Assembly: GCA_027311125.1 (NCBI GenBank)
Contig: DAICZO010000110.1
Coordinates: 1 to 14,042, forward strand
Origin: Acidobacteriaceae bacterium
GTDB lineage: Bacteria > Acidobacteriota > Terriglobia > Terriglobales > Acidobacteriaceae
Length of the DNA stretch: 14,042 nt
Reading direction: 5' to 3'
Under the pieces are notes generated by a model. The model was not told the DNA's origin and ran no database searches. It worked only from the letters and a program-made list of their open reading frames with translations. Below, one piece after another: positions 6,467 to 13,682 of the stretch; the first letter of the stretch is position 1; each line of letters opens with the position of its first letter. The translations under genes and the position numbers were made by a program.

Positions 6467-8575
6467 CTACTTCGGAATTAGGTGCAGAATCTTCGACTCC
6501 GCCGGCCCCAGTACCACGTCGAGCGCACCATGGAATTCGCTGTCCTTGCCGAGCCACAGGTCATGCACTCGATACTCCCTGTTTGTATCCAGCCCAAGCC
6601 TTGCCGGGTCCAGTGTCATCTTTGTGCTTTCGCTCGGGCTGAAGTTAAAGACCGCGACAAAGACGCTCCCGTCCGGATCAATCCGCTCAAACACGTTCGC
6701 TGCGTGCGCACCCGCATCGCCTTCCACGGGACGGAAACTGCGCCCCGCCCGTGCCACGTCGAGAATCTCGGAGTTTGTGAGTAGGCTCTCGGCGCGCATC
6801 TGTGCACGCGGGTCCATCAGGTCGTCGCTGTCCAGCAGCAACGTACCCGCGATCACCGTAGCATTCACGCGGCTACGCGCTTCCTCATATGTCTGGACGC
6901 TGCCCTTCGCAGCCTGATCGTGATACGGATCAACGTCTCTGGAGATCACCGTGTGGTCCGGGTCGTTGAAGCGATACAGCTTCCCATTCGTCCACCAGCC
7001 AAATGTCACCGCATTCAACATGTACTCGCTGTCTTGAATCCGTCCAAACGCGTCGCAGGAGACGCGACGGCTGTGCCCATAAGCAGGAAACAGCGGAGCG
7101 ATCGAAAGACCGATAAAGAAAGGCCGCCCAATCTTCTCTGGCGACAGGTCTTCTTCAATCCGTCGCATCCCATAGGAATACGCAGCGACGCCCGTCGTGA
7201 TCGACGGATCGTGATGCACTCCCTCCAGCGACCCGCAGTTCAAAAAGTCCAGCTTCACCGAGTCATAACCCCACGCCACATAGCGAGCCAGTTCATAGTC
7301 GATGCGCGCAATGGTTCCAGGATGCGTCGGATCCAGTGGCCGCGCTCCATCGATCTTCGGCAGCGGGTTGCCCTTTGAATCACGCAACAGGATATCGCTG
7401 TAACGATACTTCCCATTGGTACCCTCCACCGGCTGCGTAAAATCATCTGACCAATACGAAAACGGGGTGAAATAAATTCCCGCTTTCTGTCCCTGCGCAT
7501 GGATGTGCTTGGCCGCGGCGATCACTTCCTCATCCTTCATTTGCTTCCATCCGCCATCCAGGTTTACATAGGTCGTCCCATCGTTCTGAAAGCCGCGCGG
7601 TTCAAGCTGGTCATGGATGAAGTCTGCCACTGCCAGATATTTCTTCGCATCAATCTTCATCAGGTAAGCCGACCAGCTATTCCACCCAAACGGCACGCCT
7701 GCGGCCCATGCCAGCGGCGGATGAATCTCCGCGTTGATCTGCGCATATTGCTCCATCCCGTTCCGCCAGTCCTGGTAGTAGCCAATCATCACCAGCGGAG
7801 ATCGCACGGTCGTTCCGGTGACTAGGCCATGCGGCTCCACATCGTGCGTCCAGTTACCGGTTGCGCCTCCATATACCTCGACATTCTTTACCGTCCCGTC
7901 GCTTGTATCGCGAGCAAGCACCCCGGTCCGCCACAGCTCATGCGTTACGGAGCCAAGCACCATCCCTTTGCGGCTGGCGTTGTCGAAGATCGCCGACACT
8001 TCATAGCTGTCCGGGTCCTTTGCCGGGTCAATCGGCTCGTTGTAGTGCACCCACATGTCGTTGTCGTTAGGAACAAAAAGCACCGTCGGCTTGACCTTCG
8101 CCGCAAAGCTGGCACTCCCACCCGGGGAAAGCTTCACCGGGAAAATGTGGCGGGAGCTCAAAGGCTCCTTCCCAACCGCCTCCATCTCCACCAGCACAAA
8201 CGGCTTTCCCGGCTCGTAGTAGATGTGCTCCACCAGTTGCGGAGCGTCGGCCCGGCCAAAGGAACGAATCTCCCACGCGCGTATGCCAGCGGGCTTATAT
8301 CCTTCGGGCGCATCGGCTCGAGACGTGACCTTGTGCTTCGGGAAGTCGGTTACAGACCAATGATGACCGTTGGTGAGCTCAATCGAGCCGCCAATTGGTC
8401 CAATCCGCGTACCATCCGGCCAGCTCAGTACAAAGTCACCACTCACTTTGTTGCAGTGGATGGTCACATTCTTGTCTGCCGGTGCGACGGGCACGGTACT
8501 TTGACCGTACGAAATGTTTACAAACCCGGAGCAGCTGAAAAGCAGTATGGAAGCAACTTTGAACACTCGCGTCAT
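6467..8575 (-). CDS. Secreted clan GH-D glycoside hydrolase (alpha-galactosidase-like, GH27/GH36-related)
   Basis: Starting at ATG 8575, after a GGGGATCAGGGA leader, the product is 702 residues with a signal peptide (TRVFKVASILLFSC, likely cleavage near SYGQ). The 26-codon upstream extension is not needed. Residues about 30-270 are a beta-rich N-terminal domain. A TIM barrel follows with FGWNSWSAYL (about 296-305), YVNLDGGWK (336-344), the nucleophile strand SVKLDFLNCG (Asp near 443), and RRVSCDAFGRIQD (503-515), in which D508 or D515 is the likely acid/base by analogy with GH36. FNDPDH (about 536-541) resembles the GH27 NDPDML motif. The last about 80 residues look like the C-terminal beta domain. 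The expected activity is hydrolysis of alpha-galactosides or a similar alpha-linked glycan in the periplasm or outside the cell, but the exact family and substrate are open. No transporter or regulator gene lies beside it. Confidence 0.85.
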   Translation of the reverse strand: MTRVFKVASILLFSCSGFVNISYGQSTVPVAPADKNVTIHCNKVSGDFVLSWPDGTRIGPIGGSIELTNGHHWSVTDFPKHKVTSRADAPEGYKPAGIRAWEIRSFGRADAPQLVEHIYYEPGKPFVLVEMEAVGKEPLSSRHIFPVKLSPGGSASFAAKVKPTVLFVPNDNDMWVHYNEPIDPAKDPDSYEVSAIFDNASRKGMVLGSVTHELWRTGVLARDTSDGTVKNVEVYGGATGNWTHDVEPHGLVTGTTVRSPLVMIGYYQDWRNGMEQYAQINAEIHPPLAWAAGVPFGWNSWSAYLMKIDAKKYLAVADFIHDQLEPRGFQNDGTTYVNLDGGWKQMKDEEVIAAAKHIHAQGQKAGIYFTPFSYWSDDFTQPVEGTNGKYRYSDILLRDSKGNPLPKIDGARPLDPTHPGTIARIDYELARYVAWGYDSVKLDFLNCGSLEGVHHDPSITTGVAAYSYGMRRIEEDLSPEKIGRPFFIGLSIAPLFPAYGHSRRVSCDAFGRIQDSEYMLNAVTFGWWTNGKLYRFNDPDHTVISRDVDPYHDQAAKGSVQTYEEARSRVNATVIAGTLLLDSDDLMDPRAQMRAESLLTNSEILDVARAGRSFRPVEGDAGAHAANVFERIDPDGSVFVAVFNFSPSESTKMTLDPARLGLDTNREYRVHDLWLGKDSEFHGALDVVLGPAESKILHLIPK

Positions 8576-9026
8576 TCCCTGATCCCCATTCTTTGCACGG
8601 AGGATATTAGCTGCTAAGTAGAGTGCAGGTCCAGAAACCAGGCAGCAGTTCACGCGCTCGTCGCTCCTGTCGACCGCTACCGGTGCTGCTGTTTCTTAAC
8701 GACGACGCAACCGGTGCACCTCAGATTGAGGTCGACCGCCTGCTCAAGGTGTCGCTAAGCCAAATCGGACTCAAACAACACCCGCATCTCCTTCTGGGAA
8801 GCAGAAGCACTTCCTGCCTCCGAACGCCCCAAAATAGTGAGAGACTCAGCCGCGAATCACCGTCAACCAGTCGAGCCGAATCGTCCCCTGGACGCAGTTT
8901 CCGCCAGGTTCATTCAGGCGGACGAGATAATGGCGAACTTAGTCAAAACCCGACATTCAGGGAACATTGGCTCAGATGAGTCAGACCATCGGCACTAGTG
9001 GTAACGAGCTAATTGAATTGCGAGGC
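8576..9026. other. Intergenic space with a possible coding remnant
   Basis: No intact gene is supported in these 451 bases. They include the leader and presumably the promoter of the reverse-strand glycosidase. The most protein-like stretch is a 30-codon reverse-strand piece (8846-8938, ending TGA, upstream stop TAA at 8941-8939) with the pattern LNEPGGN, then GTIRLDWLTV. It could be the 3' end of a lost secreted or carbohydrate-active gene, but it is too short to assign. Confidence 0.4.
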
Positions 9027-10040
9027 TTACGGCTTGTTTTCCGATTTGAGTTGTTGACTAACCTGTTGCGCAAGGCTCCAGAACGCATCGTCTCTTCGCA
9101 GCTTTTGGAGAGAATCGTCTTCCGTTGGATCGGGGAAGGTCTCTCCTTTGAGCGTGTGAGAGCGGCGATCAAACGCTAGTTGCAGATGGGTTCGCGCAGC
9201 CTTAGGATCACCTGCTTCCGCGTCAGCGCAGCTGAGATTATAGTAGTACAACGGGTATTCGGGATCCTTTGCGATGGCAGCTTCGTTCACTTCACGGGAT
9301 CCTTTGAGGTCGCCTGAAATCCCGAGGGCCATCGAAAGCTCGTCAGTGACGACGCGGCGGAATTTCAGAGGGTCATCACTCTGATTGACCATCGCCAGAG
9401 CAGCGCGATAGGCTGCGGCAGCTCCTGCTTCCTGATGTTCCATCTTCTCGACACCGGCGTAAGCGACGGCATCTTTGAAGGTTGGCTTGTAGCTAGGTTC
9501 AAACGTAAGGGTCAATAGAGTCTGTTTGGCGGTTTCCATCGTCAGACGATAGGCTGCTGCATCGCCGGGTTGGACGTCGGCAGCGTTGAAGAGGAGATCA
9601 CCACAGAGATCTCTAAAGGCAACAAAGGCACGAAGCGACATGCGGGCATCCTTCGGCGCGAGCAGCACGGCAAGGGCGATCTCCACGCCGCTTGTGGAGC
9701 GCATGGATGCGCGGTTCTGAACGGCGGCTTCGGCGTTTTCAGCCTGGAGCACCCCATCACGGCATGAACTCGCATTGAGTGGGGCTTTGTCGGGTGCGGC
9801 GAACAAGAATGCCAGCATATGCTGCTTTCCCTGCGCGGCTCGCTCGCCCCACTCGTTCCCATTCGACTTTGCGGACAGTTCCACTACCTGCCACGCTCCT
9901 TGCTCAAGCGTCATCCGACCCGGATGGACGGGCAAAGCAAAAGTTAGCTTGCCCGGTGTAGTTTGTGCATAGGCTGATGAGACTAAGAGGCAGAGGGCAA
10001 CAGAAACACAAAGTTTACGGGCATTCATAGCACTTAGCAT
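9027..10040 (-). CDS. Secreted protein with C-terminal TPR-like repeats, function unknown
   Basis: I chose the ATG at 10040 (337 residues) because GGGAGC lies five to six bases upstream and the product then begins with a clean signal peptide (MLSAMNARK, hydrophobic VSVALCLLVSS, cleavage after AYA). An ATG four codons on at 10028 would also work. The N-terminal half (about 30-190) has no family I recognise; it has two Cys residues near 93 and 146. From about 190 on the protein is alpha-helical with TPR-like signatures: AYAGVEKMEHQEAGAAAAYRAAL (about 193-215) and YYYNLSCADAEAGDPKAARTH (about 265-285). Such repeats usually mediate protein contacts. It is divergent from the aminotransferase gene, with 271 bases between, and not in an operon with the glycosidase, from which it is separated by 451 bases. 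Confidence 0.72.
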   Translation of the reverse strand: MLSAMNARKLCVSVALCLLVSSAYAQTTPGKLTFALPVHPGRMTLEQGAWQVVELSAKSNGNEWGERAAQGKQHMLAFLFAAPDKAPLNASSCRDGVLQAENAEAAVQNRASMRSTSGVEIALAVLLAPKDARMSLRAFVAFRDLCGDLLFNAADVQPGDAAAYRLTMETAKQTLLTLTFEPSYKPTFKDAVAYAGVEKMEHQEAGAAAAYRAALAMVNQSDDPLKFRRVVTDELSMALGISGDLKGSREVNEAAIAKDPEYPLYYYNLSCADAEAGDPKAARTHLQLAFDRRSHTLKGETFPDPTEDDSLQKLRRDDAFWSLAQQVSQQLKSENKP

Positions 10041-10198
10041 AATTGCTCCCGTTCCCATGCTCCCCCTCGGCCCGATCAGTTCCCGATAAATGGTGTTTTT
10101 GGCAAGTTCAGTCTCGCCCACCAACTCTCAGTATTCGGCTTTGGTCTGAAGGGAACGTCCTGCAAGCTGCGGCGACTTTCGCTTCGAGAAACCGGAAG

Positions 10199-10262
10199 TG
10201 CGGCCGACGCTAAACCTATCGGTGTTGTCCGGTCGGTACCCGGTACCACTTGAGCGGCCGCA
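10199..10262. promoter_or_regulatory. Palindromic segment upstream of the aminotransferase gene
   Basis: Two 8-base arms TGCGGCCG (10199-10206) and CGGCCGCA (10255-10262) are exact reverse complements 48 bases apart. Between them lies a doubled palindrome, GGTACC-C-GGTACC (10235-10247). The block sits 50-110 bases before the aminotransferase start, within the divergent spacer. It could be an operator region, but there is no known binding-site match. Confidence 0.25.
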
Positions 10263-10311
10263 GGCACCTGATTCCCTGCAACCACTACAATTCCAATAAA
10301 GGGTGGTGCCC

Positions 10312-11526
10312 ATGCAGTTCGCCAATCGAGTCAAGAAAGTTCAATCCTCCGCCATACGCGATCTTTTGCGTTACGGCACGGACCCAAGCGTAATCTCTTT
10401 CGGGGGTGGCTACCCCGACCCACAGCTATTCCCCTCCGACAAACTTCGTGCCGTTTACGAGACTTTGCTTTGCAAGCATGCCCACAGGGCGCTGCAGTAC
10501 ACCGTATCCGATGGGATTCCTGAGTTACGCGCCCAGATCGCGCAGCGCATGCGCGACGACGGTACCTCCTGCACAGCCGACGACGTCCTTGTCCTTCACG
10601 GTGCGCAGCAGGGTCTTGACCTTGTCGCCAAGATGATGCTCGAACCCGATGACACAGTTGTCGTCGAAGACCCTACTTTCCTTGGCGCCACGATCGCCTT
10701 CAACGTCTTCGAGCCCAGGTACGCCACCGTGCGCATGGACGGTGAAGGCATGGACATGGAGCACCTCGAAGCCGTCCTGCGTGTCAATCCGAGTGTCAAG
10801 CTGATCTACACCATGCCTGATTTCCAGAACCCCACTGGCGTGACGATGAGCCTTGCTCGCCGCCATCGCCTGATCGAACTAGCGAACCAGTTCGACGTTC
10901 TGATCCTGGAAGACTCGCCCTACCGTTCTCTGCGTTTTGAAGGGAGCCACCTTCCAACGCTCAAAAGCCTCGACACGGAAGGCCGCGTAGTATTCCTCGG
11001 CAGCTTCTCCAAGATCATGGCCCCTGGTCTTCGTCTCGGCTGGGCAGTTGCCAGCGGCGATGTGCTTGGAAAGCTCGCTCGCCTCAAACTTGCAGCGGAC
11101 ACACAATGCAGCACCGTCAATATGATGGCGGCGTCACTGTTTCTCGATACCTATCCCATCGAGGAACACATCGCCACGGTCTGTGCCGCCTATAGCCGCA
11201 AGCGCGGGCTTATGTTCCAGGCGCTGGACTCGACCTTTCCCAGCTCGGTCCACTATACCCGTGCGGAAGGCGGCCTCTTCACCTGGCTGACCTTTCCCGA
11301 CGGCTTTGACGCTACGCGCTTCATGCTCGATGAGGCGCTGCCAAAGGCCAAAGTCGCCTATGTACCGGGGGAACCCTTCTTCGCCACGACGCCTCACATC
11401 AACCATGCTCGTTTCAACTTCTCCGCCCTGCCCGAGGTTACGATCACCAGCGGCATGACCCGTCTGGGAGAACTCCTTAGCGCATACCTGCCGCATGTCA
11501 CGACATCAATCGAGCAGATCGCCTGA
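10312..11526 (+). CDS. Fold-type I PLP-dependent aminotransferase (LysN / MocR-related class)
   Basis: The ATG at 10312 gives 404 residues and has AAAGGG at 10298-10303, nine bases ahead; the GTG at 10303 would overlap that site and is not preferred. The cofactor lysine is K234 in GSFSKIMAPGLRLGW, with N173 in QNPTG, D201 and Y204 in LEDSPYRSLRF contacting the pyridine ring and 3'-oxygen, and R241 near the phosphate. The N-terminal VISFGGGYPDPQLFP and YTVSDGIPELR are typical of the group containing 2-aminoadipate/aromatic aminotransferases and the C-terminal domain of MocR regulators. No GntR helix-turn-helix is fused, so this is an enzyme, not a regulator. It transfers the amino group of an alpha-amino acid to 2-oxoglutarate or a similar oxo acid in the cytoplasm; the donor (aminoadipate, aromatic or branched amino acid) cannot be decided. 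A decayed winged-helix gene follows 175 bases downstream. Confidence 0.92.
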   Translation: MQFANRVKKVQSSAIRDLLRYGTDPSVISFGGGYPDPQLFPSDKLRAVYETLLCKHAHRALQYTVSDGIPELRAQIAQRMRDDGTSCTADDVLVLHGAQQGLDLVAKMMLEPDDTVVVEDPTFLGATIAFNVFEPRYATVRMDGEGMDMEHLEAVLRVNPSVKLIYTMPDFQNPTGVTMSLARRHRLIELANQFDVLILEDSPYRSLRFEGSHLPTLKSLDTEGRVVFLGSFSKIMAPGLRLGWAVASGDVLGKLARLKLAADTQCSTVNMMAASLFLDTYPIEEHIATVCAAYSRKRGLMFQALDSTFPSSVHYTRAEGGLFTWLTFPDGFDATRFMLDEALPKAKVAYVPGEPFFATTPHINHARFNFSALPEVTITSGMTRLGELLSAYLPHVTTSIEQIA

Positions 11527-11701
11527 CAATTGTGAAGTAGCAAAGCACAGGTGCGACCGGCCCTGCGACATATCGAATGATTCTCGATGGGTGCAAGATG
11601 CGTTATGGGCGTCCGATGAAGCAACGTGCGAAAGGGTGAGGACACCTTGACTCTGCGTCACCGCGGCTTCCAGGGTCGTTGTCTCCGCTACTGATTCCAA
11701 C

Positions 11702-12189
11702 ATGTCTCAGACTAGTGACAAACGCCGCCGGACCGAACTGGACCTTTTTATGCTGGCCCTAATCAACGGCGGCATCACGACTCCGTACGCGTTGCAGAAG
11801 TCAGCGGGTTTGTCTCAGGGTGCCACAATCCCGCGCTCCAGCGCTTGCTGGAAGCGCGGCTTGTGCGCCAAGGAAGGCCTGGCCTACGGGGTCGTACTGG
11901 CTACAAAGTGAGCGCGTCAGGCAAGCGGCTTCTGGAAGACGGCTGGCAGACATTAATAGACCCCGGCCCAACTGGCGACCTCGATTCCGACCTTCGCGTG
12001 GCCCTCGGGGTAATGTGGGGCGGTGGCGATCAATGGCTGGCAGCCGGCTTCCTCATGGGGTCTGCCGACAAGAAGCTCGAGGCGATCCCAGTGGTCGGGG
12101 CAACTGACCATACTGATCCTGTCGTCCCTTTGGCCCGCCGGTTTACGGATCCCCAAGTTAGAACGATGAAAGCTCTGCTCGAAGCCTAA
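11702..12189 (+). pseudogene. PadR-like winged-helix transcriptional regulator, frameshifted
   Basis: The frame from ATG 11702 encodes an N-terminal helix-turn-helix (ELDLFMLALINGG, TTPYALQKSAGLSQGAT). At about 11833 the reading passes to another frame, which continues with the recognition helix and wing: ALQRLLEARLVRQG and TGYKVSASGKRLLEDGW. The junction reads CCGCGCTCC where CCG GCG CTC is expected, so a single G is missing. With it restored the gene has 163 codons to the TAA at 12187-12189. The frame stays open beyond that TAA to about 12414 with SEAIRAMVAALPRKLTGK directly after it, so the TAA may itself be a later nonsense change and the ancestral protein longer. The wing pattern is that of PadR/MarR-like repressors; the ligand and target are unknown. 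No clear ribosome site precedes the ATG. Confidence 0.65.
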
Positions 12190-12420
12190 TCTGAAGCAAT
12201 TCGTGCCATGGTGGCTGCCCTGCCCCGAAAACTCACCGGCAAACCAAAGCGCAGCACCGACACTCCCAAGGCACAGAGCAGCCCACAGTATTGCTACAAA
12301 AGGCCATTCAGTGGTTGTGATCGCCCGCAACGGGCCACTAGCTCTGGTGCCGCTTCACGTTCTTCTGCGGCTGCTACCCCATCCATCCCCCGCAGTGGCC
12401 TCGAACAAGGATAGTTATAG

Positions 12421-13023
12421 GGAGCCGAAGTATATCTGCTCGCTCTTCTGATAGGACTCAGTGGCCTCCGTAATTCGCCGGTCGCCGTCGCAGCAGCCTC
12501 CGGTTTGCGGCGCTCCGAAATACAGGGACTCAAATGGAAGGACTGTGACCTCGTGGGCATTGGTTTAACTTGAAACGCGGTGTGGTCAGGAGGGCCGAGA
12601 CGAAGCTGAAGTCCGAGGCCTCGCGGCGTGGCATGCCGATGCTGCCCCAACTTGCGGAAGCTATCGAGGAGTAGCGGCACCGCACGCCCTACAACCAGCC
12701 CGACGACTGGATCTTCGCATCACCACTTACCCGGGGAAAACGGCCCAACTGGCCGGAATCAACACTGAAGGACCACGTCCGCAGCGCTTGCCGCCGGAAT
12801 CCATCAGGTCATCGGCTGGCATACCTTCTGGCATAGACTGGCAACGCTGATGGGCAAGAATAAGGAGGACACCAAGGTGATTCAGGAGTTGATGCGGCAT
12901 GCAAGCTTGCGAATGACCCTGGACATCTACCAGCACGGCGACGAAGATGCCAAATGCTCAGCGCCGGGGCACCTGTCAAGCCTGTTTGATCGCCCGGCGA
13001 AGGCTCTGTCTAGCGACAAGTGA
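12421..13023 (+). pseudogene. Tyrosine recombinase (phage-type integrase) remnant, catalytic half only
   Basis: Site-specific tyrosine recombinases integrate and excise mobile elements, often at tRNA genes. Three frames together give the catalytic domain. The first (12421-12564) has AAASGLRRSEIQGLKW with the first catalytic Arg. The second (12567 to about 12790) has NLKRGVV, then KSEASRRGMPMLPQLAEAIEE, a TAG at 12672-12674 where Trp is expected, and TPYNQPDDWIFASP. The third (12793-13023) has GWHTFWHRLATLMG, IQELMRHASLRMTLDIYQH with the nucleophile Tyr, and a plausible natural stop. Lesions are a one-base deletion near 12565, a nonsense codon, a shift near 12792 equal to +1 or -2, and Arg to Trp in the HxxR motif (HTFW instead of HTFR). 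No N-terminal arm-binding or core-binding domain is recognisable before 12421. It cannot be active. The tRNA-Asp fragment lies 148 bases beyond its stop. Confidence 0.88.
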
Positions 13024-13049
13024 GCAAGACGATCTGAACCGAAAACAGG

Positions 13050-13074
13050 AAAAGCTCCATTCCAGGAGCTTTTT
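13050..13074 (+). terminator. Intrinsic terminator after the integrase remnant
   Basis: AAAAGCTCC (13050-13058), a six-base loop and the perfect complement GGAGCTTTT (13065-13073) are followed by one more T. The A-run on the left arm means it could act in both directions. It lies 27 bases after the integrase stop. Confidence 0.72.
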
Positions 13075-13170
13075 CACTTGCTACATTGATGAGAGCTTTG
13101 TAAAGACCTAAATCTCTTAGTGTAACCTCGTTTTGCTTGGCCAAACATCCCGTAAATCCTTTGGAATGTA

Positions 13171-13215
13171 TGGCGGGGACGACGGGGCTCGAACCCGCGA
13201 CCTCTGCCGTGACAG
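13171..13215 (-). other. 45-bp 3' fragment of tRNA-Asp(GUC), attachment-site (att) remnant
   Basis: Read on the reverse strand this is the 3' part of a tRNA: anticodon loop CTGTCAC (anticodon GTC, Asp), 3' anticodon-stem strand GGCAG, variable loop AGGTC, T-arm GCGGG-TTCGAGC-CCCGT (stem pairs fully, one G-U), acceptor strand CGTCCCC, discriminator G73 and an encoded CCA. Homology stops exactly at the anticodon loop: the bases upstream (GGCTCA) cannot form the stem, and no D-arm or 5' acceptor strand follows. This is the classic segment duplicated when a tyrosine recombinase integrates at the anticodon loop. It is not a functional tRNA gene. Confidence 0.86.
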
Positions 13216-13321
13216 TGAGCCAAAAACCCGTAACTTATTGGAATCAGGAGGCACGGATGGCTACCCAAAGCACCCTGAGGAACCCTTGGAAACCCTTATC
13301 GCACCCGTAACACACCCAGGT

Positions 13322-13347
13322 CCTCTGCCCTAAAAACCTCTGCCCTA
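13322..13347. repeat. Two direct copies of CCTCTGCCCTA, 15 bases apart
   Basis: Identical 11-base copies lie at 13322-13332 and 13337-13347. CCTCTGCC also occurs at 13201-13208 within the tRNA-Asp fragment and at 13526-13533 within the second tRNA-like segment. In the tRNA it corresponds to the end of the anticodon stem plus the variable loop. Confidence 0.5.
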
Positions 13348-13511
13348 CACTTGATTTCACTGGCGATTTCGCGCTCGACTTCTGCCGCAGTTCGGCGAAG
13401 GACATGGGTTCGAAAACGTCGCAAAGTTCCGCCGGAGGCACTCAGTTCGTTAGGCGGCTGCCGGAGCGCCTGCTCCCCTAACTCTGTCAATTCTGGAAGC
13501 CATGTCACCCA

Positions 13512-13533
13512 GATCGAACCCACGGCCTCTGCC
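13512..13533 (-). repeat. Degenerate second copy of the tRNA-Asp variable loop / T-arm segment
   Basis: On the reverse strand GGCAGAGGCCGTGGGTTCGA continues to TC and matches 19 of 22 positions of the tRNA-Asp fragment at 13171-13215 (variable loop, T-stem 5' strand and TTCGA loop). The 3' T-stem strand does not pair, so no tRNA arm could form. It is in the same orientation as the first copy, about 320 bases away. Confidence 0.45.
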
Positions 13534-13573
13534 CTTTTTCGTAAGAGAACGCTGCCCAAGTTGCCGGCAGGTT

Positions 13574-13669
13574 CAACGCTTTACGCTTGTAAGCCCACAA
13601 CGCTATTTGCTTGTATTTGCGCGACGCAATATGCTTGTGTCTGCACTGCGCAACTGCTTGTGATCGTAC
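13574..13669. repeat. Four-unit 24-bp tandem repeat before the Fic-like gene
   Basis: Four consecutive 24-base units start at 13574, 13598, 13622 and 13646. Each carries GCTTGT (ACAAGC on the other strand) at position 12 (position 11 in the last unit). The upstream half is CAACGC-like: units 1 and 2 share 16 of 24 bases, units 2 and 3 share 18 of 24. The array ends 13 bases before the ATG at 13683, directly before the ribosome site. Spacing of about two helical turns plus suggests protein-binding iterons or an operator array; no perfect dyad is obvious. Confidence 0.6.
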
Positions 13670-13682
13670 CTGCGAGGCAAAG

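Larger units (their letters stand above)
13216..13682. other. Island spacer rich in short repeats, no supported gene
   Basis: These 467 bases between the tRNA fragment and the Fic-like gene hold no gene that I can support. Open frames exist on both strands (for example reverse 13296-13559, with RTAAEVEREIASEIKCRAE) but overlap the repeats and show no known family. The stretch contains partial tRNA-like segments and the 24-bp tandem repeat listed separately. It presumably includes the promoter of the downstream gene. Confidence 0.5.

Noticed and set aside
7829..8617. 262-codon forward open frame
   Set aside because: It lies wholly opposite the glycoside hydrolase, whose catalytic motifs and signal peptide identify the true strand.
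12203..12451. Small forward ORFs (82 and 68 codons) and a reverse frame with a hydrophobic start
   Set aside because: No motif, conflicting frames and a position between two pseudogenes. One of the frames is simply the continuation of the PadR-like frame after its stop.
13171..13215. Functional tRNA gene
   Set aside because: Only the 3' 45 bases exist. The 5' acceptor strand, D-arm and 5' anticodon stem are absent.
13574..13669. CRISPR array
   Set aside because: The 24-base units follow each other without spacers, diverge from one another and there are no cas genes, so this is a tandem repeat.
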